A stretch of DNA of 46,241 bases from an uncultured Bacteroidales bacterium. Lineage in GTDB: Bacteria > Bacteroidota > Bacteroidia > Bacteroidales > UBA932. The notes beneath the pieces were generated by a model, which saw nothing but the letters and a program-made list of their open reading frames with translations, had not been told where the DNA came from and did no database searches. The stretch covers positions 1 to 46,241 of the forward strand of contig CAJOIQ010000018.1 in NCBI GenBank assembly GCA_905234795.1. The letters run 5' to 3'. A program made the translations under genes and the position numbers. Every line of letters starts with the position of its first letter. Within the stretch, counting starts at the first letter, position 1. This document shows, one piece after another, positions 8,286-16,142 of this stretch.

Positions 8286-10036
8286 GATATAATGGAATCT
8301 ATAAATATTGTCAGTGCAAGCATGTCGGCCGCTCCCCCCGGGGAAATGCCCTCTGCCGCATAGCGTTTGTACAGGTCCTTTCCTTCCTTCGCCTCTCTCT
8401 TCACTTCCTGTGCCCTTTCCTCTCCTACTCTCTTTACCACGCAGGTATCGTCCAGCGTGGACATAATTCTAAGCAACAGTTTCAATTCGGCGGAAGGAGT
8501 CGGTTTTTCCGTCGCTGATTTTTGGGCCGATGCTCCGGAAAAACCGACAGGTCCTTCCGCCGCTATATTTTGGGCCGATGCTCCGGAAAAACCGACAGGT
8601 CCTTCCGCCGAGCATTTTCTATAGTATGGAAGCCAGTCCTCAAAAAGCATTTTGTAGCCGGAAAGGGCAATCTGGCGTGCACCACGTGCCGAAGGCGTGA
8701 TGCGTAAGTTGCTGTCTTTCAATTGAATACAAAAAAGCTCCTGGGCAATTTCACCTAGGAAGATTTTCATATCATGCTCATTTACAGGCACTTCCACATC
8801 ACGGGCAAAAGCGCGGGATACTGCATAAAGGGCCAGGCCCATGCAGAAAATGGCGCCGCGGTGAGTGTTCACCCCACCGGTGGCGGCCGTCATGGCCGCT
8901 TCGGCGTCAATGCCTAGCTGGCGCAGTTCTTCTGCAGAGCCGGCCAGGGCCATACGGGCCCAGAAAGGCCGAAGGGCCTTGATGCCAGAGAGCATGGTGT
9001 TGTAGTCCATGTCCTTGTGCGCGCCGGGGCCGTCGGGGCCCACCAGCCCGGGTTTTCCGGGCGTGTCCAGTTCCAGCCGCAGGGCACGTTCCACCAGGGC
9101 GGCCAGCAAATACGGCCAGGTGGTGTCGGGACACAGGGCGGCGGCCTCACGGTAGTGCCCGGCGGCCAGCGCCGAACGCACTGACGAGGCCGAAATGTTA
9201 TCCAGCCGTGGAATGATTACGGCGTTGGGAATGAGACGGTTATAGTGGTTGGTAAGGGCGTCGAAGGGCTCGGAACCCACAAAGCGCACGGAAGCACCCA
9301 GTGCAGGGGCAATCCATCGGCCATAGAGGTCCGTGTCCAGATACATCTGGGTAACGGATGCATCGGACAGGTCTTTTAAAAAATAAGTAGGGAAAGTGGC
9401 GGCCGAAATCACGTAGTCGCTGCCGTCCAGCACCGTAACATCGCCGGGCGCACCTGCCTTAATCATGGCCAGGCGCTCGGCATAAGGGAAATGGGACAAA
9501 TCCTCTTTCACAGGGATCACAAACAGGTGATCCACCTGGGAGGCAGCCTGCTGCAGCAAGTACTTGTGCCCCAGGGTGAAAGGATTGGCGTTCATCACCA
9601 CCACTCCGCATCGGCCTTCACGCGCGAAAGAGCGGAGATAGGTGCAATACTGCTCCAGTCCCCTGCCGTTTTCCAGCAGGATGGCCAGCGGAGCGCGCGC
9701 CAGCAGGTGAAAGCCCAGGCTTTCGAACACAGCCTGGTATTCCGGCTTGGTGAAAACCTTGAGGTTCTGTGCAGGGTGCTCGCTCAGGATTCGGGACACC
9801 AGCGGCACCAGCAGGCCTTCGGAACGGGCTTCCTCGGACACCGCCAGGCATTTGAGCACGTCCCCGGCAATTCCAGCGCCGGCCACAATGGTTCCAGAAT
9901 CATCCGTAAAGGCATAATACGCATCAAGCGATTCCATTCGGAGCCCATTGGCTTCGAGGAACCGCTTTACTTGATTACGGAAGAAAGGAGAACTCAATGG
10001 TATCTCCAGTATGTCGCTTAGGCCGTATGTTCTCAT
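8282..10036 (-). CDS. CitC-CitG fusion: [citrate lyase] ligase / triphosphoribosyl-dephospho-CoA synthase
   Basis: Two maturation steps of citrate lyase in one chain of 584 residues. The N-terminal half is CitC-like: a GNAT domain, then a nucleotidyltransferase domain with NPFTLGHKYLLQQA and the C-terminal ISASSVRSAL motif; CitC acetylates the lyase prosthetic group. The C-terminal half is CitG-like: PGKPGLVGPDGPGAHKDMDY, GGVNTHRGAIFCMG and the end motif ISPGGAADMLALTIF; CitG makes the prosthetic-group precursor from dephospho-CoA and ATP. I start at the ATG at 10036 (MRTYGLSDILEI); the frame is open to a GTG at 10060. Between FEDWLPYYRK and ELKLLLRIM there is a 41-codon insert with a 16-residue tandem repeat containing VGFSGASAQ, produced by the palindromic element at 8488-8610. 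Lyase subunits CitDEF are not in the window. Confidence 0.85.
   Translation of the reverse strand: MRTYGLSDILEIPLSSPFFRNQVKRFLEANGLRMESLDAYYAFTDDSGTIVAGAGIAGDVLKCLAVSEEARSEGLLVPLVSRILSEHPAQNLKVFTKPEYQAVFESLGFHLLARAPLAILLENGRGLEQYCTYLRSFAREGRCGVVVMNANPFTLGHKYLLQQAASQVDHLFVIPVKEDLSHFPYAERLAMIKAGAPGDVTVLDGSDYVISAATFPTYFLKDLSDASVTQMYLDTDLYGRWIAPALGASVRFVGSEPFDALTNHYNRLIPNAVIIPRLDNISASSVRSALAAGHYREAAALCPDTTWPYLLAALVERALRLELDTPGKPGLVGPDGPGAHKDMDYNTMLSGIKALRPFWARMALAGSAEELRQLGIDAEAAMTAATGGVNTHRGAIFCMGLALYAVSRAFARDVEVPVNEHDMKIFLGEIAQELFCIQLKDSNLRITPSARGARQIALSGYKMLFEDWLPYYRKCSAEGPVGFSGASAQNIAAEGPVGFSGASAQKSATEKPTPSAELKLLLRIMSTLDDTCVVKRVGEERAQEVKREAKEGKDLYKRYAAEGISPGGAADMLALTIFIDSIIS
8488..8610. repeat. 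GGCCGAT-loop palindromic element with a tandem duplication, inside citCG
   Basis: Left arm at 8488-8511, loop 8512-8534 holding TTTTTGGGCCGATGCT, right arm 8535-8562, then a second loop-like stretch 8563-8582 (ATTTTGGGCCGATGCT) and an exact second copy of the right arm at 8583-8610. The right arm pairs with the left arm except for a 3-base bulge. The 48-base unit 8535-8582 / 8583-8610 is what gives the 16-residue protein repeat. The 123-base total keeps the frame. Confidence 0.85.
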
Positions 10037-10090
10037 CCTGCAGCAAGCTTTCCAATACACCCGGTTCCGCCTGCTATGGAATTTACACTA

Positions 10091-10121
10091 CGAAGGTAAT
10101 GATTTAAAACCGATTTCCAAA
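10091..10121 (-). promoter_or_regulatory. Promoter of citCG-acnA-icd
   Basis: On the minus strand TTTG (10118-10121), 19 bases, then TACCTTCG (10091-10098), close to TAnnTTTG. The spacing is identical to that at the tRNA-Cys gene. It lies in the 105-base gap after the DUF4954 gene, so the last three genes can be expressed separately from citX and DUF4954. Confidence 0.6.
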
Positions 10122-10141
10122 GGAAAAGTTACAAATTATAA

Positions 10142-12124
10142 TCACTTTCCCTGTAAACGGGCAATCAGTTCATTACCTAGGGCTTCTTTTACGCGAATAT
10201 GTTCAAGAACCGCCGTCACGAAGGAGTTGGACTCGAAGTCTCCGCGCACCTGGGAGAAGTCCTTCTGCTTGATTTCCTGGGAACCGTCGGCACCGAAACC
10301 GGTCATGGACGCCAGGTTGAATTCCTTGCGGGCATCCTCGAACAGTTCCTGGTCAAGGCCGATGACCGCCTTTTTCCAGCGCTCCACAATGTCCACCACC
10401 TGGGCGGCCGTAATGGTCTCCAGCGGGTAGCCGAAGAACTCTTCATATTTGTCGTAGGCCCAGGTCCACTCGGCGTCGTAATAGTTGTCGTGCACCTGAT
10501 GGAAGGCTTCGGAAAGCCCCTGAAGGGTAAGCTCCCCTTTCTCCACTTTGTCCAGCAGTTCGGTGATGACGTCGCGCGGCATGATGAGGCCGCTCAGATC
10601 GGCCCACTTGCCTTTGCCGATGCCGCAGGTGGGTTTGAGCAACTGGCGGATCTGGTCGTCGGAAGCACCGGCCGGCATCTTTTCCAGCCTCTTGATGATG
10701 GAGTTGCCCAGGAACTTGGTGATGGCCGTATCATAGTACCGGATACCGTTGCGAAGCGATGCATTGCGGATTTTGGTGCTGTGATAAGAATAGAGGTCGG
10801 ACAGTTCACCGGAGGAATACTGCAGGTTCTTGAGCAGCTGGATGCCCTTGAACATCTTCTGGATGGTATAAGGGCTAAGAAGGTTGTAGTTGATGCAGTC
10901 CAGGCGGTCGGGATCCTTGCGGGCGTCACGTTTGGGCCACTTCTGGGCGTCACGGACGGTACCCACGCTGCGCAGGTTCACGCCAGGCACCAGGTATGTA
11001 GTATTCTGCTGCTCAATGAGGTAGGAGAACGGCAGATGTGAGGTGTCGGAGTGCGTGACGTGCCGGCCCATCACCAGCGAGAAAGCGCCTACGCGGGACG
11101 GCCACAGGATGTAGGAATCGGAGGCCGTCTTGGCACCGCGTTCCAGGATGCCCTGGTGGATGGGGCCCAGCTTATACATATGGTTGCTCTGGTTGGAGCC
11201 GGAGCCGGCGTTCATGAAAGAGAACATACCGGCGATGAGCAGGGAGCTCTTGTGGTGCGTCACGGTAAAAGGACCGGCAAAGATGGCGCAGGCCTCGCCG
11301 TTTTCCTCCTGGCAATTGGAGAAGAACAGGGAATCCGACGCACTGTAGCCATGTCCCAAGTGGCAGCACTGGCCGATGAAGCAACGCTCCAGGGAGGTGT
11401 TGTCGCTCACATGGGAGCCGCTACACACAATAAAATCGTCGGCGATGACGCCATGCGCAATGGTGACAGGGGCAATCTTGTTGCTGTTCAGGGTGCCGTT
11501 GCGCAGCCGGCTGGCACCGCTCACCACGGCGTAATCTCCAATACGTACGCCGTTGATATGGCGGGTGTTGCGGATGGATACCTCGTTGCCGATATACCCG
11601 CGGTCGCTCTTCTGGGATTGGGCATAGGCTTCAATCTGGGCATTGAGCGTGCCGATGAGCTGCGGCCGATGGCGGTACATGGCCAGGACATAGGCAATCT
11701 GGGCGCTGAGGCGGTCAAAGATCTTCACCTCTCGGCCGCCGGTCTCGTTGAGCACCGACACCTCTACGCCGTTGCCGAAGCTGCAGGGGCCCTCCGTCAC
11801 GATGAGGTCCACGTTCTCAATATAACTGTGCGTGCCGATATCGTAGTTGGCAATGTAGTTGGACACGTTCTCGATGAGGGTGTTATCCCCTACCGTAACG
11901 TTGTGCAGGGTGGCATTGCGCATGCCGCTGTGCTTCTTGATGCCGCCGGGGAGCACGAAATTCTCGTTGAAACTGCCCCAGCGAACGGTGCCGGAAAAGC
12001 GCACGTTGCGAATGTAATTGAGGGAGTTGGGATCGGCGGTTTCCACCGTGCTCCAGTCGTCGGCCCGACAGTCACGGGCAATCAGGAAATCAATCTGGTC
12101 CTGTGTCAGTTTTCTGTATTCCAT
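10142..12124 (-). CDS. DUF4954 family protein with left-handed beta-helix repeats
   Basis: 660 residues. The middle part is a hexapeptide-repeat beta helix, with runs such as VRIGDYAVVSGASRLRNGTL, IAHGVIADDFIVCSGSHVSDNTSLERCFIGQCCHLG and FAGPFTVTHHKSSLLIAG. This fold is shared with acyltransferases and with the C-terminal part of sugar-nucleotide pyrophosphorylases. The whole-length family is DUF4954, common in Bacteroidales and without an established function. The ATG at 12124 overlaps the end of citX by 19 bases, which argues for co-expression with citrate lyase maturation genes. It could be a nucleotide-sugar or acyltransferase-like enzyme; I do not assign a reaction. Confidence 0.8.
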   Translation of the reverse strand: MEYRKLTQDQIDFLIARDCRADDWSTVETADPNSLNYIRNVRFSGTVRWGSFNENFVLPGGIKKHSGMRNATLHNVTVGDNTLIENVSNYIANYDIGTHSYIENVDLIVTEGPCSFGNGVEVSVLNETGGREVKIFDRLSAQIAYVLAMYRHRPQLIGTLNAQIEAYAQSQKSDRGYIGNEVSIRNTRHINGVRIGDYAVVSGASRLRNGTLNSNKIAPVTIAHGVIADDFIVCSGSHVSDNTSLERCFIGQCCHLGHGYSASDSLFFSNCQEENGEACAIFAGPFTVTHHKSSLLIAGMFSFMNAGSGSNQSNHMYKLGPIHQGILERGAKTASDSYILWPSRVGAFSLVMGRHVTHSDTSHLPFSYLIEQQNTTYLVPGVNLRSVGTVRDAQKWPKRDARKDPDRLDCINYNLLSPYTIQKMFKGIQLLKNLQYSSGELSDLYSYHSTKIRNASLRNGIRYYDTAITKFLGNSIIKRLEKMPAGASDDQIRQLLKPTCGIGKGKWADLSGLIMPRDVITELLDKVEKGELTLQGLSEAFHQVHDNYYDAEWTWAYDKYEEFFGYPLETITAAQVVDIVERWKKAVIGLDQELFEDARKEFNLASMTGFGADGSQEIKQKDFSQVRGDFESNSFVTAVLEHIRVKEALGNELIARLQGK

Positions 12125-12618
12125 AAAGTGTAATTGTTGACCATTTGTTGTATTTTGGCCAGCAGCTCTTCCGTAGAATGGCTTTTGGCTCTCATGCAGA
12201 AGCGGACGTCATTTCCGCACAGCAGGCATTTTCTGGCAGGAAGGCCGATGTCCTGGCGCGACAAAGGCCCGTCGGCCCCCACCACATCAACGTCCATCAG
12301 GCGTCCCAGGGGATGCTCATCCTCTATCCGGCAGGCCAGGCGCTTGGCTTCCGGCGCGCTCAGAGAGACCAGAAAATAGGCCTCATATCCCGTCGGCAGA
12401 TCTTTAACCTGCACATGGGATACGGCGCTCCCAAAACGCTCCAGAACGGCTGCCAGGCCTGCGCCACCAATCACCAGGGAATCCGCGTTCCGTTTTTCGG
12501 AACCGGGCAGCTGAACGGTGAGGCACACCAGGGTAAGCTCCGGATGGGACTCCAGCAACCGGTGCTGGAGGGACACCCTGGCGTCCCGGCTCGCTAGTAG
12601 CTGTTCCAGTGTTATCAT
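12106..12618 (-). CDS. citX: Citrate lyase holo-[acyl-carrier protein] synthase (CitX)
   Basis: Transfers the triphosphoribosyl-dephospho-CoA group to the acyl-carrier subunit of citrate lyase. The protein has 170 residues, a normal CitX length. The signature is clear in the C-terminal half: GRLMDVDVVGADGPLSRQDIGLPARKCLLCGNDVRFCMRAKSH, including the CLLC cysteine pair and the final Cys-x-Arg-x-x-x-His. Together with the CitC-CitG fusion downstream it covers prosthetic-group synthesis, attachment and acetylation. It is the first gene of the minus-strand run, diverging from kdsC. Confidence 0.88.
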   Translation of the reverse strand: MITLEQLLASRDARVSLQHRLLESHPELTLVCLTVQLPGSEKRNADSLVIGGAGLAAVLERFGSAVSHVQVKDLPTGYEAYFLVSLSAPEAKRLACRIEDEHPLGRLMDVDVVGADGPLSRQDIGLPARKCLLCGNDVRFCMRAKSHSTEELLAKIQQMVNNYTLWNTEN

Positions 12619-12636
12619 TCGCTTCTGATTAACTTA

Positions 12637-12665
12637 CAAAGTTAGCGAAAATCTTATTAACTTTG
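12637..12665. promoter_or_regulatory. Divergent promoter, citX (minus) and kdsC (plus)
   Basis: CAAAGTTA at 12637-12644 is a TAACTTTG -7 box on the minus strand (citX). TAACTTTG at 12658-12665 is the plus-strand -7 box (kdsC). The two boxes are mirror images 13 bases apart, forming a near palindrome. Clear -33 elements are not seen. Confidence 0.6.
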
Positions 12666-12688
12666 CATAAAGTAAGTTGATTTCACCC

Positions 12689-13210
12689 ATGAATTTGAAA
12701 CAGATAAAGGCATTCGCCTTTGATATAGACGGCGTGGCCACCGACGGCGGGGTTTTCTGCAACAGCGACGGAGACCTGCTGCGCACCTACGACGCCAAGG
12801 ACGGCTTTGCCATCCGCATGGCCGTACTCAACGGTTTCCCTGTGGCAGTCATCACTGGCGGCAGCAGCGAGAGTATCCGCAAACGCATGATTACCAGCGG
12901 AGTAAAACCGGAAGATGTGTTCCTGCACTGCCGCAACAAAATGGAACAGTTCACGCAGTTCTGTGAGCGGTACGGGCTTCGTCCGGAAGAAGTGATGTAC
13001 TTCGGAGACGACATCCCCGACATTGAATGCATGAAGGCCAGTGGCTGCGGCGTTTGTCCCTCCGACGCCGTGGAAGACGCCATCAAGGCGGCCGACTGGG
13101 TCACCGATGCTCCCGGCGGCAAGGGTTGCCTGAGGGAGGCCATCGAAAAGACCCTGAAAAAGCAGGGAAAATGGGTGTTCGACGCCGCCGAGTACAAAGC
13201 CAAATTCTAA
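12689..13210 (+). CDS. kdsC: 3-deoxy-D-manno-octulosonate 8-phosphate phosphatase (KdsC, HAD family)
   Basis: Hydrolyses KDO-8-phosphate to KDO for lipopolysaccharide core synthesis. It has 173 residues, matching the small uncapped KdsC subgroup that works as a tetramer. Motif I is FDIDGVATDGG with Asp12 and Asp14, motif II VITGGSS, motif III the Lys in CRNKMEQ, and motif IV GDDIPDIE. I use the ATG at 12689, because the open frame upstream begins only with TTG. The stop overlaps the next ATG by one base. Confidence 0.9.
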   Translation: MNLKQIKAFAFDIDGVATDGGVFCNSDGDLLRTYDAKDGFAIRMAVLNGFPVAVITGGSSESIRKRMITSGVKPEDVFLHCRNKMEQFTQFCERYGLRPEEVMYFGDDIPDIECMKASGCGVCPSDAVEDAIKAADWVTDAPGGKGCLREAIEKTLKKQGKWVFDAAEYKAKF

Positions 13211-13812
13211 TGCCGATGGACCTGCATGGCAAGCATATCATCCTGGGCAGCAACTCCCCCAGAAGGCGGGAATTGCTTAAGGGTTTAGATGTTGATTTCG
13301 AGGTGGATACAGGGAACAACTTCCAGGAACACTTCGGTGCCGATGTCCCCTATGACCAGGTTCCCCGACTCATGGCCGAAGGCAAATCCCAGGGTTTTCA
13401 CCGGCCCTTGGAAGAGAACGAGATCCTCATTACCGCCGACACCATGGTCATTCTTCCCGCCGATGCCGGAAAGCCCGGAGAAATCCTGGGAAAACCCAAG
13501 GACCGGGAAGACGCTTGCCGCATGCTGCGGGGCCTCTCCGGCCGGGAACATCACGTGACCACCGCCGTCACCATCAGGGATGCACGCCGAAGCCACACCT
13601 TCGACGTCACCACACAGGTATGGTTCAAGGAACTCACCGACGAAGAAATCACCTATTACGTAGATACTTACAAGCCCTTTGACAAAGCCGGGGCCTATGC
13701 CATCCAGGAATGGATCGGCCACGTGGGCATCACCCGCATAGAAGGATCCTATTTCAATGTGGTGGGCTTCCCCGTGCAACGGGTCTACGAAGCCCTGCAA
13801 GCCTTCCTGTAG
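13210..13812 (+). CDS. maf: Maf family nucleotide pyrophosphatase
   Basis: House-cleaning pyrophosphatase acting on non-canonical or modified nucleoside triphosphates (dTTP/UTP or related substrates in characterised Maf/YhdE/YceF proteins). It has 200 residues from the ATG at 13210. The family N-terminus IILGSNSPRRRELL binds phosphate, EENEILITADTMV carries the catalytic acidic residues, and GKPKDREDACRMLRGLSGREHHVTTAV and FDKAGAYAIQEW follow, as does the end motif GSYFNVVGFPV. It sits between kdsC and mutY with 1-base overlap and 3-base gap, so the three genes form one operon. Confidence 0.93.
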   Translation: MPMDLHGKHIILGSNSPRRRELLKGLDVDFEVDTGNNFQEHFGADVPYDQVPRLMAEGKSQGFHRPLEENEILITADTMVILPADAGKPGEILGKPKDREDACRMLRGLSGREHHVTTAVTIRDARRSHTFDVTTQVWFKELTDEEITYYVDTYKPFDKAGAYAIQEWIGHVGITRIEGSYFNVVGFPVQRVYEALQAFL

Positions 13813-13815
13813 CCC

Positions 13816-14823
13816 ATGAACGCCTTCAGCCACGCCATACTCAACTGGTATGCCGAAAACGGCCGGGATCTCCCCTGGCGCCACACGCGGGACCCCTATG
13901 CCGTGTGGCTGAGCGAGATTATCCTCCAGCAGACGCGCATCGCGCAGGGAACGGCCTACTGGGAGCGTTTCATGCAGCGCTTCCCTACTGTGCAGGATTT
14001 GGCCGATGCTACCGAAGACGATGTCCTGCGCCTCTGGGAGGGCCTGGGTTACTATTCCAGGGCCCGTAACCTGCATGCCGCCGCCCGGCAGATAGTGGCT
14101 TTGGGCGCCTTCCCGGATACGCTGGGAGGCATCCGGGCGCTGAAAGGCGTAGGAGACTACACCGCTGCCGCCATCGGCTCCATCTGCTTCGATATCCCCG
14201 CTGCCGTGGTGGACGGCAATGTGTACCGGGTACTGGCCCGTCACTTCGGCATAGCCACTCCCGTTGGGACCACGGAAGGCAAGAAAGAATTCACTGCCCT
14301 GGCGGGGCAACTGTTGCCTCCGGGAGAAGCCGCCGCCTTCAACCAGGGCATGATGGATTTTGGCGCCCTGCAGTGCACGCCCCGCAACCCCGACTGCCTT
14401 ACCTGCCCTCTGCAGGCCACCTGCAACGCTCTCCGCACAGGCCGCGTGGAACTCCTTCCCGTGAAAAAGCCCGCCATACCCGTGCAGGAACGGCATTTCA
14501 ACTACATTTACGTGCGATGGAATGGCCAGACCGCCATCCGCAAGCGCGGTGCCGGAGACATCTGGCAAGGGTTGTTTGAACCCCTGGTCATGTCCGACCC
14601 GATGGGCCACCTGCTCAAGGCGGGCGTCAAGCACCAACTCACCCACAGAACGCTCATCGTGGACTTCTACCTGTGGGAACCGTCGGCCCAACCGGAACTC
14701 CCGGAAGGGTACATCTGGATAAAAGAAACGGAGCTTGACCGTTATGCCAAGCCTACCCTATTCACCATCCTTCTTAAAGAAGTAAGTCCCTCTCCCGAGG
14801 AGAGGGATTTAGGGAGAGGGTAA
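13816..14823 (+). CDS. mutY: A/G-specific adenine glycosylase MutY
   Basis: Removes adenine mispaired with 8-oxoguanine. The protein has 335 residues. Catalytic residues are Glu34 (SEIILQQTR) and Asp133 (VVDGNVYRVLARHF), with the helix-hairpin-helix LKGVGDYTAAAIGS between them. The [4Fe-4S] ligands are Cys187, Cys194, Cys197 and Cys203 (C-x6-C-x2-C-x5-C). A NUDIX-like C-terminal domain recognises 8-oxoG. The last residues (SPSPEERDLGRG) are encoded by a short repeat at 14788-14820 and do not look like family sequence. This suggests the natural stop was lost when the repeat arrived. Confidence 0.95.
   Translation: MNAFSHAILNWYAENGRDLPWRHTRDPYAVWLSEIILQQTRIAQGTAYWERFMQRFPTVQDLADATEDDVLRLWEGLGYYSRARNLHAAARQIVALGAFPDTLGGIRALKGVGDYTAAAIGSICFDIPAAVVDGNVYRVLARHFGIATPVGTTEGKKEFTALAGQLLPPGEAAAFNQGMMDFGALQCTPRNPDCLTCPLQATCNALRTGRVELLPVKKPAIPVQERHFNYIYVRWNGQTAIRKRGAGDIWQGLFEPLVMSDPMGHLLKAGVKHQLTHRTLIVDFYLWEPSAQPELPEGYIWIKETELDRYAKPTLFTILLKEVSPSPEERDLGRG
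14788..14820. repeat. Short hairpin repeat forming the mutY 3' end
   Basis: CCCTCTCC (14788-14795) and GGAGAGGG (14799-14806) form an 8-bp stem with a CGA loop, and GGGAGAGGG follows as a direct repeat at 14812-14820. Such repeats commonly encode SPSPEERDLGRG-like tails when they run into genes. Confidence 0.5.
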
Positions 14824-14836
14824 CGTTAACGAAGTG

Positions 14837-14870
14837 GAACAGGGAAAACTGGCTACAGTTTTCCCTGTTC
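14837..14870. terminator. Perfect 15-bp hairpin between convergent mutY and serB
   Basis: The arm GAACAGGGAAAACTG (14837-14851) pairs completely with 14856-14870, with loop GCTA. The serB stop codon lies in the loop, so the last serB codons form one arm. No T-run follows on either strand, so it may act as a 3'-end stabiliser or bidirectional transcription barrier rather than a classic terminator. Confidence 0.55.
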
Positions 14871-16091
14871 TCCTAAGTGGGAATCTTTAAAGCCGATGAA
14901 ATACAGCACGCCGTCCAGGCCGATGGTGCTGATACTCTGGCGTGCGCTTTCCTTCACGCGCGGCTTGGCGTGGAAAGCGATGCCCAGGCCGGCTTCTCCC
15001 AGCATGGGAAGGTCGTTGGCGCCATCTCCCACCGCAATGGTCTGCGCCAGGTTCACGTGCTCGGTCTGTGCGATGAGCTTGAGGAGATCGGCCTTCCGGC
15101 GGCCGTCCACCACATCTCCCACATAGCGGCCGGTGAGTTTTCCGTCCTCTCCCACTTCCAGCTCGTTGGCATACACATAGTCGATGCCGTATTTGCGCTG
15201 CAGGTACTCTCCGAAGAACGTGAATCCGCCGGAAAGGATGGCAATCTTATAGCCGCAGGTCTTGAGGACGCTCATCAGACGGTCCGTTCCCTCAGTAATG
15301 GGAAGATGCTCGGCAATATCCTGCATCACGCTGATATCCAGTCCCTTGAGCAGCGCGACACGCTTGGTAAAGCTCTCCTTGAAGTCAATCTCGCCGCGCA
15401 TGGCGCTCTCCGTGATGGCCGCCACTTGGTCGTAAACGCCGTGACGGCGGGCAAGCTCGTCAATGCACTCGGCCTGAATGAGGGTAGAGTCCATATCGAA
15501 GCAGATGAGCCGGCGCATGCGGCGGTACATGTCGTCTTTCTGGAAAGAGAAGTCGATGCCTACCTCGGAGCTCATGGCCATCAGGTCCTTCTGCATGGCC
15601 TGTTTTTCGTCGGCCGAAAGGAATCCCCGCACAGAGAATTCCACGCAGGCGCGCACGTTTTTCTCCGGATGCATGATGCTCATGCGGCCCGTCAGACGCT
15701 TGATGGCGTCAATATTGAGTCCATGGGCCGATATCACGTTGGTGGCGGCGTGGATCTGTTCGGCGCTCAGGCTGCGGCCGATGATGGTGAGGATGTAGCG
15801 GTTGCGTCCCTGGCGGCCGGCCCAGGCCTCGTATTCTTCGTCGGAAATGGGAGAAAAGCCGATGCTGATGCTGCCCAGGTCCGTAATCTTGAACAGGAGT
15901 TCCTTCATTACCTGGCCGGAGTGTTCCTCGTCAATGCGGATGAGGATGCCCAGGGTGAGGGTGCTGTGGATATCGGCCTGGCCGATGTCCAGGATTTGGG
16001 CGTCGTATTTGGCCAGAATGCCCATGATTTCTGCGGTAAGTCCCACGCGGTCCTTGCCCGAGATTCGAATTAATATCTGTTCCTTTTTCAT
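14853..16091 (-). CDS. serB: Phosphoserine phosphatase SerB with ACT domains
   Basis: Last step of serine synthesis from 3-phosphoglycerate. It has 412 residues. The N-terminal about 170 residues contain two ACT-type domains (ILIRISGKDRVGLTAEIMGILAKYDAQILDIGQADI; YILTIIGRSLSAEQIHAATNVISAHG). The HAD catalytic domain has CFDMDST with nucleophile Asp199 and acid/base Asp201, motif II ILSGGFTFF and motif IV VGDGANDLPMLGEAGLGIAFHAKP. I use the ATG at 16091; an in-frame TTG three codons upstream is less likely. It is transcribed divergently from the CNNM gene and ends in a hairpin shared with mutY. Confidence 0.95.
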   Translation of the reverse strand: MKKEQILIRISGKDRVGLTAEIMGILAKYDAQILDIGQADIHSTLTLGILIRIDEEHSGQVMKELLFKITDLGSISIGFSPISDEEYEAWAGRQGRNRYILTIIGRSLSAEQIHAATNVISAHGLNIDAIKRLTGRMSIMHPEKNVRACVEFSVRGFLSADEKQAMQKDLMAMSSEVGIDFSFQKDDMYRRMRRLICFDMDSTLIQAECIDELARRHGVYDQVAAITESAMRGEIDFKESFTKRVALLKGLDISVMQDIAEHLPITEGTDRLMSVLKTCGYKIAILSGGFTFFGEYLQRKYGIDYVYANELEVGEDGKLTGRYVGDVVDGRRKADLLKLIAQTEHVNLAQTIAVGDGANDLPMLGEAGLGIAFHAKPRVKESARQSISTIGLDGVLYFIGFKDSHLGEQGKL

Positions 16092-16097
16092 ATGATG

Positions 16098-16125
16098 CAA
16101 ATTTACGGAAAAATCCTTAAATTTG
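16098..16125. promoter_or_regulatory. Divergent promoter, serB (minus) and CNNM gene (plus)
   Basis: CAAATTTA at 16098-16105 is a TAAATTTG -7 box on the minus strand, and TAAATTTG at 16118-16125 is the plus-strand box. They are exact mirror images 12 bases apart. The serB box ends 7 bases from its ATG, so that leader would be extremely short. Confidence 0.6.
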
Positions 16126-16142
16126 TAAGTTATTAGAATTAT

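Noticed and set aside
13996..14020. GGCCGATGCT in mutY as a further loop element
   Set aside because: No inverted arms flank it, and the coded LADATEDDVLRLWEGLGYYSRARN is normal MutY sequence. The same applies to chance matches at 3739, 6380, 17740, 39010 and 43695.
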